The notes beneath the pieces were generated by a model. The model saw nothing but the letters and a program-made list of their open reading frames with translations. It was not told the origin of the DNA and searched no databases. A program made the position numbers and the translations under genes. Shown here piece after piece: positions 1 to 12,613 of a stretch of DNA of 64,000 nt (position 1 is the stretch's first letter; each line of letters opens with the position of its first letter). This DNA is from Phoronis australis (lineage: Eukaryota > Phoronida > Phoronidae): NCBI GenBank assembly GCA_002633005.1, contig NMRA01000016.1, positions 1,335,661 to 1,399,660 of the forward strand. The letters run 5' to 3'.

Positions 1-2379
1 TTCATATCATAGTTTTCCATGCCACATACATAAGCTAAGTTTGAGAAATGTGCCCTTCGTCTTTTCTAACGAGTTTTAAGGAACTGGAAGTGTTCATCAC
101 TATCCTAAGACTATGCAACCGTATGCAGTGAACAGTATATTTCTTACCTGCACAATCACCACTGTTGTGTATGCCGTGGAGCAAGACGATGCTTGCTTTT
201 AAAGCCCTCCTCCACTTTTTGATCGGCTGTTACATAGAACATCACTCATAGTCTATGAATCACATTGTTTAACCAATCACGCATCATATTCCTCGTATCT
301 TGAACGATTGAACAATTTCTGAACGAGAACGCTAAAACAAACAACATGTTTTACCAGGCAAAGTGTTGTTTGTCGGGTAAAGTGGTGGCTTGGAAACGAG
401 GGTATGTCAAGAATGCTGCGTTCTGATTGGTCAGTTAAGCCGTCACTCAAAATCTTGGCGATAGGTCAAATGTTAAACGCACGTGCAATACAGTACAGAG
501 ATACAGTTTAAGCTGCACTGGATGAATGAAGATGGTCATGTTGGGAGATTGCCTTATTGGGTTGGTCGTGTGGGAAACTTGGAGCACAGAAATAAATATG
601 GGTTCCTAGCTGCTTCAAACTGTATCAAAACTAGGCAAGACATCGTGTTTGTGGGAACTGCTGATAAAAATTGGGTATCTATTGAAAAATATAGATTTTA
701 TCTGATCTTGTGCATATTGGAATGCATACAAAGCTATGACTCATTTACAGTCAAGATTGGTCGAGTTGTCTAATCTTCAGAATATACTCGACGATTTCAG
801 ACGCATCTTGAATACAATCAAACGGGAGATGCGATGGAAAGGATCGCAAATATGACAGTGATTATCCACACAGTATCGAAGTTTGACGTGATAACCCAAT
901 GTATTTCACTTGATTTTTCAAAACATTGTTAAATCACCAAATTTGTTGCACAAGCTGATCTAATTACATCTATATGAAGTAATGTACACGGTAAAGTAAA
1001 ACTCAATGGACGAACTTTTTTGAACGGAAACGTGTTAGGCGGCCTTTCAGCTATCTGTGCGCATTCCTTCCTGAATCGTGTACAATTGATTATTGGAAAA
1101 TAAGGATTTAAAAAATCATTTGATGCTATGAAGTAGCAAGACAGCAACGACCTGTCATTCAGAGGGCACTTTGTGTGTTGTGGCTATTCACATTCTATCG
1201 CCATTTATTTAAGGACTCAGCTTGTCAACGTTACTTATTCGCCGTTTCCCGCAAGGCGGTTGGAAGATTTTTATTTTATATTATTCTGCTTTGGAAAATC
1301 TCTCGGAAATTTTTAACTTATTGAAGATTCCACCAATTTTAAAAGAACTTTTTTCAGTGAATATTTTAAGGTTGAATTTCAAGTAATCTATATTAGGTGT
1401 ACTTACCGGCGGAGCTGAATATCGAAATCCAGATTTGGAAAGTCACGGGTCAGCCGCTCTGAAGTCTTAATTCAGTGTGATGACTTAACATTATATAACA
1501 GAAATCGGAATATTTTTATTCCTAATGCTGGTCTGGCATCTATGTCCAGCCCATTTTAAAAAGTTCATAATTTGCTAATGTAGGCACGAAAATGATGTTT
1601 TCGAACTAGGAGCAAACAGGTGTTTTTCACATTTTTCACGGAATAGTTTGGTGAGAAGTTATACTGTTGACATGACAGCCAGGCCCAACATACTGACCAT
1701 CAGTGTAGTCAAGACGATCACATTGATGTTACTTGGCCACATTTCCGATTGTATCTCCAGCGCAGCCGGGAAACATTTAAATCCGTGAGTTTTAACATTA
1801 GACAAAGACGCGAGTTGGCTTCAAATAGCTTCAGTAGGCACTTCCGAGCACAGACCCACGCTGAGTTAATCGAGCATTTTTAACGGCCTTGAGGTTAATA
1901 TAGGGCCTTGTCGACATGGCTGTGTAGGTGGCAAATATTTTAAATCTATCATTTCAACGTGGTAAATCATCTATTTTTTGAAAGTGGAACGGCTATGAAA
2001 TTTGATGTTTGACTTTATACCGATGTGTTGTTGAACGGGTCACGTGACGATGTCCTCTGACAAAATATTAAAGGTGCCATATGATGGTCCTTCCCGATTT
2101 ATCACAGTAGTCTGTCTCAATAATATTTGCTTGATAAGAGTTATTATGCAAACACTGACGTAACTGAGACTCTGATCGAAAATCTGTAGTGTCCAACCAT
2201 ATTATGTTAGGAGGGTTATTCAACAAGGCATTTTGAATGTTAAAATCAAGATAAAGAAGTAACACTTAGTTTCTCAGCGTTCTGTAATTGTAAATGGAGT
2301 GTTTACCAGCAAATGTCTTTCGGTAACTTACGTAATAAGAACATAAAAATCAGTCCTATTTCTTAATTTAGCAGTTGCT
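1..2379. other. No recognised gene
   Basis: A+T-rich DNA. A 96-codon frame (483-773, plus) starts at a non-ATG codon and matches nothing I know; no tRNA, repeat copy or splice-bounded exon identified. Confidence 0.5.
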
Positions 2380-2590
2380 GGAAGCGTCTCAGAACTTCAT
2401 CACAAGTCAAGGCTCCATATCACTGGCTGAAGCATAGAACAGACATTTCGTCGCACGTTTTGCTTGAATAGACTTGTGAACGTAAGGTCGAGAATAATAA
2501 AGTGATTTACTCGAATCAGTCTTCAGTCTACCGTAGCACCGAAAGCTATTAACACCGGTCGGAAACAACCTGCCCCCACACATCCAAGGG
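2380..2590 (+). mobile_element. R-U5-like fragment of the same LTR family
   Basis: Matches 12105-12310: CTCAGAA.TTCATCACAAGT, GACTTGTGAACGTA.GGTC, GTCTTCAGTC and CACCGAAAGCTATTA. The U3 part is missing. It carries AATAAAG near 2497. Confidence 0.7.
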
Positions 2591-2640
2591 TTGCATGCGC
2601 GCACCCAGGGGCATCGAGAGACTACAACGAGCTCTCCCAT

Positions 2641-2850
2641 TTGGCGAATAGGGCAAACAGGTCCACCACAGAAAAACAAAAACATCGAAAAAGTAGAAAA
2701 CGAGACAAAAATCCACTAAAAACCCAGCAACAACCAAAATTCGGCGAATGCACAATTTGTAGCCGGCTTGTTCACCGCAGGGACGTCTTAAAGGGATTCC
2801 AAACCCAGTTTAAAAACGACTTTCCTATCCAATTTACTGAAGTAAAGTAA
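2641..2850 (+). repeat. Repeat pair with protein-like conservation, copy 1
   Basis: Shares with 19915-20060 a reading frame containing KSRKRDK..LK..PKFG-C (SRKRDKNPLKTQQQPKFGEC here). The frame continues TICSRLVHRRDVLK before diverging. It lies just after the R-U5 LTR fragment, so it may be the internal region of that element. Confidence 0.45.
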
Positions 2851-3075
2851 TGCCCTCTAACCCTTGACAACACTCAAAAGTTTAAAGGGAAATGTAAAAA
2901 CGTCCTTTGAAGACTGCTAAGCGGGCTGGCGTGACCTACGCCAGTTTTCAGCGAATTAAAAGGAAACTGCGGGGAAAGATCACCCACCATGAACCATAAT
3001 ATCCAATCTACGACATAGGGTATATAAGTTTTTAGTTGATTCTTTCCTTAACTTCGAAAGTTGACGCCAATGAAA

Positions 3076-4886
3076 GGCCCGTAGCGCCATTGCGCTTTGG
3101 TGGTTCGATTTTCTTCAAAGGTGGACCTTTGATATTTCGGAAACGTCGACACAGGAGTTTTCGGTTTTGCCCATGAGGCAGCTTAATTACGGGGCAGGGA
3201 AATCTGTATGCACAGCAGCGATGGCTCTCAGCTCTGTGTTCCTGAGGTAAGGCGGAATTCGTGATCCAGAAATGAGGACGCCGTGATGGTTGCTTGCAAA
3301 GAACGGGACTCAAATTCGAATGTGGTCCACAAAAGAACGTTTTCACGTTACCTCCTGCCAAACTTTCAACTCAGGCGTGTTTAAATGAGTGGCTACACCT
3401 CATTACATACTCGGAAGGAAATATTTAGTCGGAGATTTACTTGACGTAGTTTCTCTAAAGTTTCTTACATCGCTGGAAATGGGAACAGCACACTATTCCC
3501 GAAAGCTCACTAATTCGATGGTTCATTACTCCAAAAATATTTAAAATTTCGGACTCATGAGTAATTGTTAAACTTTTACATGTAAAAATAAACGACGTTT
3601 CGGTTATTAGATGCAGCTATACCGAAAACAACACCCAAGTAATAAATCACTGTTTGGATTTCATGCGCACGCCCGCATGTCTTACGAATACTGAAACATG
3701 AGTACCTACTTGCATTTCTAAAAGATAATGAAGTAGGAATATCGATGAATTATCAACCACGATACATTCATCTAATCGATGTCAAGATCACATCATTGCA
3801 CAGCGCGACTGAAAAGATCGCGGCCACTGCGCTTCAACCTCATCCACCGGAACTACTCGTCGGACGGCTGGGTCGAAACTAAATGTAGTTACTAGGCTAC
3901 TCTGTCCCTGACAGTCTTCACGAAAGTCCCACTCAGTCTCCTTAAATTTAAAACCGCCGTTGGTTGCCGCAACCCGGACCCGTGCCCCAGATGTTTTCCC
4001 TAATTGAGAATGAGTCTACTTAGATTCAAGAACCACGATTGCCAGTTATTAGAACTGTTATTGTAACCAATGTAATCAATGTTTTAGGAACCTTCGGAGT
4101 AGTGAACCTTCGGAAAAGGGACATGTAGCCATAGAAATCTTTTCCATCAACATTGTTACTTGAAGCTGCGCACCATTGACACTAAGTGAAGACTAACTTC
4201 GTTGATCAAAGTTTTAATTAGGTCTAAACTTGCTTTTCCTAATAATGTGAACATTCGGGGATTTTTCAGTGCAATGAGAAAACGTGTCTTGTTTCCGAAA
4301 AACGACGGAGTAGTGAATGAACTTACCGTCGGCTTGTACTGAATTTTAAAGAACGCAATTCATGTCAAGCAACCAATCCACAATCAAAGTGGACACCGGA
4401 TGGACAAAATCTTTGACAATCACTTTCAATACGAAATTAGAAAGTGCTTGCACTTGATCATACTTATATGCTAGAATGTACACCAAATAGCTGATAACTC
4501 CCCATTTTCTGATATTTTGTCTCTTGGTGAATTTTAAGGCATTAACAGCGCACTACTTTTGGGAGCTCCCTCAATGCTTGGCTATGTACAGACATTCGCT
4601 TCTAGACGCCCTTGTTACCCTATGGTGTAGCGACCACGCGCGATCAATGCCGAAGAATAGCATAAGGCTTTCTCTAATCTCCTCATGATCCAGTCTGTAC
4701 GCACACACCACTCGGGCCGTACCCGGCCCGACGATTATGTAAAGCACTTTGAATAAGAAGCAAATTCAAAATTAACATTAATTTGATAGCGATTGTGGTT
4801 AGAAGTACTAGGGATCGGATAGGCTAGGACTGGACCTTTTACGCGGGGGTCAATCGAACACCCCGACCGCCCCGCGGCTACGGGCC
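3076..4886 (+). mobile_element. 'D' element copy 1, 1.8 kb with GGCCCGTAGC ends
   Basis: Starts GGCCCGTAGC and ends with the complement GCTACGGGCC; about 35 bp of imperfect inverted terminal repeat follow, both reaching GTTCGATT. It matches inverted 38147-40115, direct 54082-55455 and direct 63668-64000. Inside are short direct repeats of the CTTCGGAGTAGTGAA type and about 1.8 kb of A+T-rich sequence. Open frames differ between copies, so I infer a non-autonomous element. No convincing target duplication. Confidence 0.7.
4320..4740 (+). repeat. Part of D element also seen inverted at 38330-38760
   Basis: CCAATCCACAATCAAAGTGG and AGGCATT..AGCGCACTA..GGGAGCTC match the inverse of 38330-38760; this confirms that the D family includes its 3' third. 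Confidence 0.65.
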
Positions 4887-5009
4887 TTAATGATGCATTA
4901 GCTGGTGACGGAACAAAATCGACCATCTCGTCACCCGAAACCTAGAACCCTTCGTCATAGATACCCTAGCACATCTATGCATTAAGGCTCGTACCTGTAC
5001 AACTGCTCG

Positions 5010-5260
5010 TGGAAATGATAAGTAACTTGTGTGCTTGCAAGTACACGAGTACCATTTGCTTGATGGATGGCAAACTCTAACAACACTGCAATAAATTAAA
5101 GTGGCATAGAACCAGCGATCTAATGTAAGGCCCTTACCACCACAGCTGTCCATTGCAATAAAGTGTAAATTTTGTACTTCAACAAGTTCACTGTGATCGT
5201 AAATCCAAATGGCATCTTAAATGGCAATGTTAGGCCTACTCCTGGACCCGAAAACACTTA
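5010..5260 (+). repeat. Interspersed repeat family 'E', copy 1
   Basis: Shares GTACACGAGTACC, TTAAAGTGGCATAGAACC and AGGCCC with 20930-21310 and 56810-57300. Built of about 110-bp imperfect internal repeats, each with CAACA..GTGATCATAAATTA. Confidence 0.6.
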
Positions 5261-5269
5261 CATGTACCA

Positions 5270-8200
5270 AATAAAACCTTATTTTAGGTGTTCCTTTTGT
5301 ATTTTCTTTTGTCTTTTCGTGCTACAAACGTTTTTTTTATCAGTATTTGACCCTTATCGACTGTCATCGATTATTTCCGTACCCACATTTCCTGCTCATC
5401 AGTTCAGGAACTTGTCTTGAACGCCGCCATTTTTTCTTGTGACTGAATGTGCTACCGGTTGCTCAAAAAATCGTCATTATTTTGTTTTATACCGCATTAT
5501 CAGCCTGACATGGCCAATAAAACAGTTAAATAACCCATTTAGTTGTTCAACGCGAGGTGAATAACATTTTAGTGGGAAACCAAGGCAGGTTTCAAACCCG
5601 CTCCGCAAGAGTTTCGAGTGATCGACTTAACCAATGAGATAAATATAGGTAGAGTTGAAGTCACTTGGTTTTAGTAGAGCGGAGTGGTCCGTCATCTTGC
5701 TGGTGAACCATGTTAGTCAAGATGCGTGTGTACTGTGTGGTATCTAGGAACCAATATCGGTTTCAACATGTGATTTCAAGTTAAGACTCAATTTTATTCT
5801 GAAAATTCCCCAGCTTCCATCAGGCCACCGTGTTTAGTGTTTACATGTACATAGCGTTCATCATCAATATGGCGGTCCTCGTGTCATGCGCTGCCTCTCT
5901 TGCGACGTGTCGTCTCTATGTATCTAGCTCATTGGACTTAACCGCTGCGCAACTCAGCAGCTGACGCCATCGAATGTGAAAATAGAACACTTAAATGAGC
6001 ACGCGCAATAACGGCGTGTTCAACAAACGGCATTGAATCGATATTTATACGCTATGAAAAATAAGACACGCAATTTCATTAAAAACGGCATCCTTAATTC
6101 AGTAAAATTTATCTGTCATTTTCTCTCGCTTGTAAATCATCTATCTCCAGTTTTGAATGCCGGTAACGTGTCGTCGGGATCCTCAGCAACCAGTGCGGAA
6201 CTACTTTAGCAGACGATATCTTCACATTGGAAGCCTAGCATGATAAGACGGTGTAGTAAGCTAGACTAGTAGCATAAAACTTATTTTACAGATTCACTTT
6301 ATTTCTATTTTGTTTAAATTTTCAATTGGTTTTAAGTAAAAATATCATTTTAACAAGAATGACTCGGTTTTTCTTAGGAGGTCACGACCTCCGACTACGG
6401 GCCTTGAACATAGAAAGTAGTTACAAAAGCCGAGACCAGCCGAGAAAGATAGATCGATTCATTGCAATGTTTATCGTTCAATATTTGGTATAAATAGATT
6501 ATTACATGTTCTCAGACGTTACCCTCTTTATCTAGGGCCCTCTGGATTTGGTAGAATTATTGCCCGAGGGGCTCTGGATTTTACGGGGGATAACGACTTC
6601 TCCATGTAAATACACAAATCGTACCGGGAGTGGCGTACATGAAGTAATATCCCACGAGACGTTATTCTGCGTATCGACCGAGACCGCTAAACAGGTAAAA
6701 ATCAATGGGGCCAGAAGCAGATCTACGGGGGTTCAGGGGTTTAAACCCCCCCTCGGGCCAGGACCCAAAAATTAAAAAAGAAAAAAAAACAAAAACGTCT
6801 CCACCAAAACAAAAACGGCACCGCCAGCGTGTGTAAGCCCCGAGTAAACCAACTTGGAAAAAATGAAGGGGGGGTTCACTCTGAAAATATATTTTTTGCA
6901 TTGTGAATTGCTGTTTTGAAAATCAACGCGTTTCGAGTCTTCGTGGCTCATCGACAAAACCCCGGAGATCAATTGTGCGCGTGCTTCCGACGACACTTCT
7001 GAAGTAGCCAAACATTTTAGATGGATTCACCGCTGAAAAAGCAGATCTATAGCTGATTTCTTTGGTAACTAGTTTCTTTACTCTAAGATATGTTTTGATT
7101 TGATTAGGGGAAATACTGTGGTGCCGCAACCCTGATATTCAGGCGAATCGACGAGCAACGTTTTTACCTCATCTGTCGTGCCGTGTCATCCTATTACACC
7201 CCACACGTTTGTAACTCGAATTTGACTGGTGTATTGTAAAGTTGTCTTGCACAATATCATACAGTTTACATGTACAGTACATGTAATACTTTTGAAAAAA
7301 ACACTCGTTTTCCGAAGAATTGCTATTGTGGTGGGGGCCTTGGTCTGGTCGCGAGTCTGTTTGAAGATTATGGCACTCTAACAAGTTATGTCTATGCAAG
7401 GAATGACCAAGGGGGCACTCACATTTACAAAGTGACCGCATTGTGTACAGTACCAGAAATTGCGGGGAGGCTGTATTTTCACAACAAAGCCTTGCGGGAG
7501 CCCTAGTGCCGATCTCAACACCTACCGTCTTTCTACCTGCAATAAGCACCACTGCCGTTTTCTATAATGGGAATTTCCGCAGAAAGGCCCACCCGACGAA
7601 ACGCCCATGCCCATTGGGACGTTTATTTCGAAAATTGCAAGAGATGCAAATGGGTCCTGGGATACATCGTCAAGGTTTGAAGTAGTCCATGATGAACGGA
7701 ACAAATTTAGTTGCGCATGCTGTAAGTCTTTTGAACGGACTTGGTAACCTCAGGGGGCTTAGGGTCAACTGAGCTGCGAAGCGAGATGCTGCATTGTAGA
7801 GGTGGGCAATCTCATTGACACAACAGTTGACGAAGTGCAAGCGTTGGGAACAAACGTCGAATATGTCTGGGTGGAATGGTTCTAAGACAAGCAAACCATT
7901 GGATCCGATATACAGACTCCTCGGCAGTCTACACAGCAGGAAGATAGGACCAACGTTCCTGGAGAAACACCCAGGTAATAAGTTATAATTATGCACAGTT
8001 TGTAATAATGTCGGTTTTTTATGCTTGTGTACGATGAAAACGAAATAGAATTTATTTTTTAAGCATGCCAAATTTACTCAGTATACCAGAGAGTCTACGA
8101 GCGAACAGAAACTGATTCTGGTTTGTATTTCTACATGAGCCTATCTGCTTCATATCCAAAATCTTATTTCATGTAGAGCGTAGTTAAATCTGTACCCAAT

Positions 8201-8350
8201 ACTTGTTTCTTCCAGTGAGTACTACAGAACGGTGCGAAAACCCTTCCTAGACAACCTCTCGCAGCAGTTGACCACCAGATGTGTAAACTACACGTATGAG
8301 CAACCACTGGGGATCAAGACGTGTCTAGAGAGAAGTTTCAATTCGAAATT
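5270..8350. other. No recognised gene; two ambiguous ORF clusters
   Basis: A stretch at 6590-6670 (GAGTGGCGTACATGAAGTAAT) recurs inverted near 57900-57970. At 6700-6780 is a G/C-run hairpin of the kind in MITE ends. At 7170-8071 there are overlapping ORFs of 78-133 codons on both strands; the plus frame 7329-7500 (DYGTLTSYVYARNDQGGTHI) looks coding-like but decays and was not identified. Confidence 0.4.
5585..5645 (-). repeat. Degenerate tRNA-like SINE fragment
   Basis: Minus strand: CTCATTGGTTAAGTCGATCA and GCGGGTTTGAAACCTGCC, a T-arm-like hairpin. Confidence 0.35.
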
Positions 8351-8354
8351 TTTT

Positions 8355-8640
8355 GCAAAGTACGTTTTAGGTCTCACGACGGACCAGGCCAGCTTGATTT
8401 GTGTAGATATCGAGTTTCAGTGTACTTCTGGTCCCTCGGCGAACTAGTCTTGTGATGTTTTTTACCAAAGTGTGCTTTGTAAAACTATTTATCTCAGCCA
8501 GTACTGTTTGGTCCCGCGACAGATCGACTATTTTTATAGGAATAATAAGCACAGGTGTACTTTTGGTCTCTTGACGTACCAGGCCAGAGTTTTTGTGTAC
8601 TCTCAGTGTACATCTGGTCCCTCTACGAACTGCTTCTGCA
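8355..8640 (+). repeat. Degenerate tandem duplication, unit ~190 bp
   Basis: TTTTAGGTCTCACGACGGACC..TCTGGTCCCTCGGCGAACT recurs at about 8552 as TTTTGGTCTCTTGACGTACC..TCTGGTCCCTCTACGAACT. Confidence 0.65.
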
Positions 8641-9485
8641 TATCTTTTCACCACGGTGTTGGCCTACGGAGTGTTTTGGTTTCGTGAAACTGTTTTCAGA
8701 TGATTTGTTTCCTGATACATTTGACGTTTTTCAATTGTTGTCAACGTGATTCAGCTTAATAAAGTGATACTTAATTGTTTGTTGTTGCTTTTAGTAATAG
8801 ACTATGAGCTGAAAGCACCATCGTTCGCCAGTTTTTTTCTTAACGAGACAGAACACATGTTTATTTCCAGACTAACAGTACAGGTCTTCATTCTTAAACA
8901 GCTTGCGGCTGTTGCGATCATCTGATATTCAAGTTTTTATGCCCCGTGGGTGCTCCTTATGCACGTCAACGTTTGGTAGTTGTCTAAACCCCTGTATACA
9001 CACCACACTTTCTCGTATGCTAAAAAGGTGTGTGTAAGCAGACGTTCCAACAAAAAAATTTGCTGGTGGTGTGACTCATACCAAGATGTTCACAAATATG
9101 GTTTCACGAAACTTATGAGCCAAGTTCATGTGACGAAATCGAGAAGGGCTTTTAATTATCTCAAGAAAAAACTCCAGGGACATGTTAAGTGCCAGAAACG
9201 TACCAGGATGCATGGAAATTTCACTGTTTGGCTACAAAAACAAAAAGTTGTCTTACCCCCCTCCCAACNCGCCTCGTATACGACCTTTGCGGGAATCCTA
9301 AACTCCCCCCTTACTGAAAACGTAGATCCGCCACTGCATAGACTATAGTAGATGGGCCGCCAACTCCGTATACTTTCAATGGACGAAATCTGTAATCTTA
9401 CGCATAAGCCCTTACGTCATTATTCAGTGGCGACACCTGGCTAAATTTCTGGTGCAATTTCCGGCAAGAACGTCGTCTGGCAATC

Positions 9486-9683
9486 ATGGTCGGCTTCTGT
9501 GTGGCCGGTTGTTTGGCCACACAGGCGAAATGCAAAGGAATTAGCTTCCATACCATCCGAAGATCCCATAATCGGCTGTGGGGAGAAAACCTTATTTCTT
9601 GTGTCAACGTGAATGGCAGTTGTTTCAGCAATAAGACTTTATACATTTGTTCTGAAAGGCACTTTGAGGATGAACGTTTTTAA
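9486..9683 (+). CDS. THAP-domain fragment, 65 aa
   Basis: ATG at 9486, TAA at 9681-9683. MVGFCVAGCLATQAKCKGIS gives Met and the first two zinc Cys (C-x3-C), followed by FHTI, a Trp near the usual W position, and YICSERHFEDERF, the C-x3-H..F end (one residue longer than the common CSxHF). THAP domains are C2CH DNA-binding fingers of P-element/Kolobok transposases and host factors. The frame ends exactly at the domain, so this is an exon without a seen partner or a transposon remnant. Confidence 0.6.
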   Translation: MVGFCVAGCLATQAKCKGISFHTIRRSHNRLWGENLISCVNVNGSCFSNKTLYICSERHFEDERF

Positions 9684-9689
9684 GAGGCT

Positions 9690-11360
9690 CTAGTAGGCCT
9701 ACTACTTAATCCTGTCTTTACAAATCCATTTTTCTTTTCTCCGTTTTGATGAAAACTATCCGGTAAACTTTTTGACGAAAATTGTCCGCTAAATTTCTTC
9801 CAAAGGTAGTGACTCGTGAACTCTTGTGCTTACGAGGAACTTTAGTCATAGTCTAGTGAGCGAATTAACCAAATTACTCTTCGCTGGCCCTGATCAGACG
9901 GTTGGTCTCAGCAGAACGCGCACATTTGGCCAGGATTTGGACCAGCGATTTCAACAAATTCACATTCGTGTACAAATGAATAGAAAGCTGGTAAAACTTT
10001 TAACATAAATAAAGATTACATTAATACTTCAGAAATAACCACCTGGACCAGTCAAAATCTATCTCACAATTCAACAACAGGTTACACACTCATATCATGT
10101 CGAATATATGCCACACAAAATCTCTCGACGGCACTGAGTCTATGAAAATGCGACCAACTTCTTTGAAAACATGGAACTGGAAATTACACCAGAGGGTTGT
10201 GAAGGTTGTTTTTATTCTTCAATGTTAAATTTTTGTAAGCGAACAAATGGTTTTTAAATTTCCGCCTTAAGTCCTAACATTTCCAAACTTAAGTCGTTCA
10301 AACGAACGTTTATGACGAAAAAATTCTTCAACCAGTTTTGTAAAGTCCTATGCCAACTTTAGGGTACATAATGAACCAACAAAAGGGTCCCGTGCCTCCT
10401 GAAATATTACCGTATTCGCCCTAATAAGCTGCCAGGGCGATAAGAAAAATCCGCTTCAGGAAGGGGGGCTGCATATTATAGCCCAAAAATGGTTGAAACA
10501 CGGTCTCTGAAACAGGTGAAATCATAAGCTAAAATTCATCAAAATTACGCTCTGTGACGCATCTGTAACCTATGACAGAGTTTCTACAAAACAGCAGTGC
10601 ATTGCTATCAAACTTTGTTGTTAACTTACGAGCATTTTTCAGAAAATCCCACTGCCAAAAATTGCCGTGAATCTGGTTTCAAGCTCCTCAGCTTTGTTTA
10701 ACTATATATTAATAAACCATAAAAATGGTTCCAAGTGATCAGTGCAATGGGCCCACATGCGCTGCCTGCGCACGTCTGGTAAAACGTTTATCATTCAGCT
10801 CCTGATTTGAACAAAGGTCTCGTTTTTTTAATTTTTCGTCCGGTATAAATAACGCTACGGACCTCGAAATCCAGCGAAACACTTCTACCTTACAAATCTG
10901 ACAATCCCTAGTCTCAGTAAACTTGAGCACCCAGCAAAAGATACTAATGATGAAATTCCGGTGATGATAATCACCCACTTTGTTTATTTATTTCACCTAT
11001 AGTTGGTAAAATGAAGCCCATTCGAGTAAGCACCATGTGGGTCCCAATGCTATCCCAACATATGATAGAACCCAACAAGCTCAAGTTGCAGTCAAATCAG
11101 GATGGGCATAAATAAGCAAATTTACTGTATCAACAGATTGGCCAAATAAGAATAAGATACAAAGTGTTGCTACAGTGCACACGTGCACGATACTTGGTCT
11201 ATTATTTTCCCGCCGTAAATGCATGAACCAATCAGATCACCAATGGCGCAAAGTTTTCGAAAACAGCTCGATTCTTACGGAGTCCTGTTATTGCTCTATT
11301 TATTTTCAACTTTATTGTGTTACATTTAATTTATTTTCTGTTCAACTCAATGAAGCCACT
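9690..11360. other. No recognised gene or repeat
   Basis: A+T-rich sequence with only short random-looking frames. Confidence 0.5.
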
Positions 11361-11368
11361 TAATATGA

Positions 11369-11533
11369 ATGCATTCAACACAGTTAATGCATTGTAAAAA
11401 CCAAAAGTTATGCTCTATGAACATTAGACGAAATCAGTACACCCCTTTTTTAAAAAATGGGTTAAAAGTTAGAAACAAAGGACACCAGTTTCCATCACTT
11501 GTAACGTCGATTTTCGACATTGATGTTGGGGAG
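11369..11533 (+). pseudogene. Unknown ORF, part 1 (upstream of the LTR insertion)
   Basis: Open frame ending PSLVTSIFDIDVGE at the GGGAG site. It reads in frame, across the duplication, into the segment beginning EHQSGDSNTKS at 12617. Codons upstream of 11430 look less convincing, so the start is unknown. No domain recognised here. Confidence 0.4.
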
Positions 11534-12608
11534 TGTCAGAATATAGTCTGACAGTATTTTATTTGTATTGTATTGTATTGTTTTGTTGTTCTGTTTGATT
11601 GGCATGACCCCTGAGTTAAGTACAGTGATGATATAATTTGTTTACTACAAAATAGTGGTGAACTTTCTAGAAGACTGAGGTCAGAACAGTGATGATCTAA
11701 TTTGTTTACTGCAGTATAGTGTGGAACTTTCTAGAAGACTCTAGCATGACAGTGATTAATGCAGTCTGGAATATTCTAGAGACTAGTATATGTTTGTAGA
11801 ATGATTAGGTAGATTCAGGAAAGTTCTAGAATGTGCTTGAATTGATGTAAAATTCCAGAACAATGCATTAGGCTATAAATACACAAGCACGGATTTGTGT
11901 TAGACAGATCAAGTCAGCAGTTCCTGAGAAGATCAAGTCGGGAGATTAAGTCAGTTCAAGAGAAGATCAAGTCAGTTCAAGTAAGTCAATCAGGAGAACT
12001 ACAGTTGAGTTGCAGTGAAGAGAATCGGCAGTTACAGCTATAGTCAATAGAGAGCCAGCTATAGAGATAGCAGGTTATTGAATCGACGAGTGTAACAGTT
12101 GCTGAACGTGTCTCAGAAGTTCATCACAAGTAAAGGCTTCGCAGCACTGGCTGGAGTATAAACAGACATTACATCGGACGTTTTGTTTGAGTAGGCTTGT
12201 GAACGTACGGTCAGGATTAATAAAGGATTAACTCGAACCAGTCTTCAGTCAATCGTTGCACCGAAAGCTATTAGCACCGTTTGGTAACCACCTGCGCCCA
12301 CCCACACACGGGGAAAAACGTGACTAACACAAACCCGTGCTTGTGTATTTGTAGCCTAGTGAATTGTTCTGGAACTTTTTATCAATTCAAGCACATTCTA
12401 GAACTTTCCTGAATCTACCCAACCATTCTACAAACATATACTAGCCTCTAGAATATTCCAGACTGCATTAAACAGTCATGCTAGAGTCTTCTAGAAAGTT
12501 CCACACTATACTGCAGTAAACAAATTACATCGTCATTGTACTCAACTCAGGGGTCATGCCAATCAAACAGAGTAACAAAACAAAACAATACAACTAAAAA
12601 TACTGACA
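11534..12608 (+). mobile_element. LTR-derived foldback element with GGGAG target duplication
   Basis: Outer ends TGTCAG and CTGACA; 5-bp duplication GGGAG at 11529-11533 and 12609-12613. Left arm 11534-11900 holds U3-like sequence, an internal ~75-bp duplication (GTTTACT..AACTTTCTAGAAGACT) and a TATA box (CTATAAATACACAAGCACGG, about 11872). The centre has R/U5-like sequence with AATAAA (about 12220). The right arm, about 12330-12608, is the left arm inverted, including the equivalent of the TATA region. So two U3 sequences face outward around one R-U5. No internal coding region. Confidence 0.7.
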
Positions 12609-12613
12609 GGGAG

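Noticed and set aside
3032-3361. 109-codon minus-strand ORF
   Set aside because: It lies in the D element; the matching frames at 54034-54297 and 63690-63875 have different stops and lengths.
6772-7011. Minus-strand ORF over an A-rich and G-rich tract
   Set aside because: Low-complexity translation beside a degenerate G/C-run hairpin.
7169-8071. Overlapping ORFs of 78-133 codons on both strands
   Set aside because: Some stretches look coding-like, but neither strand keeps a frame, no motif is recognised and no splice pairs fit.
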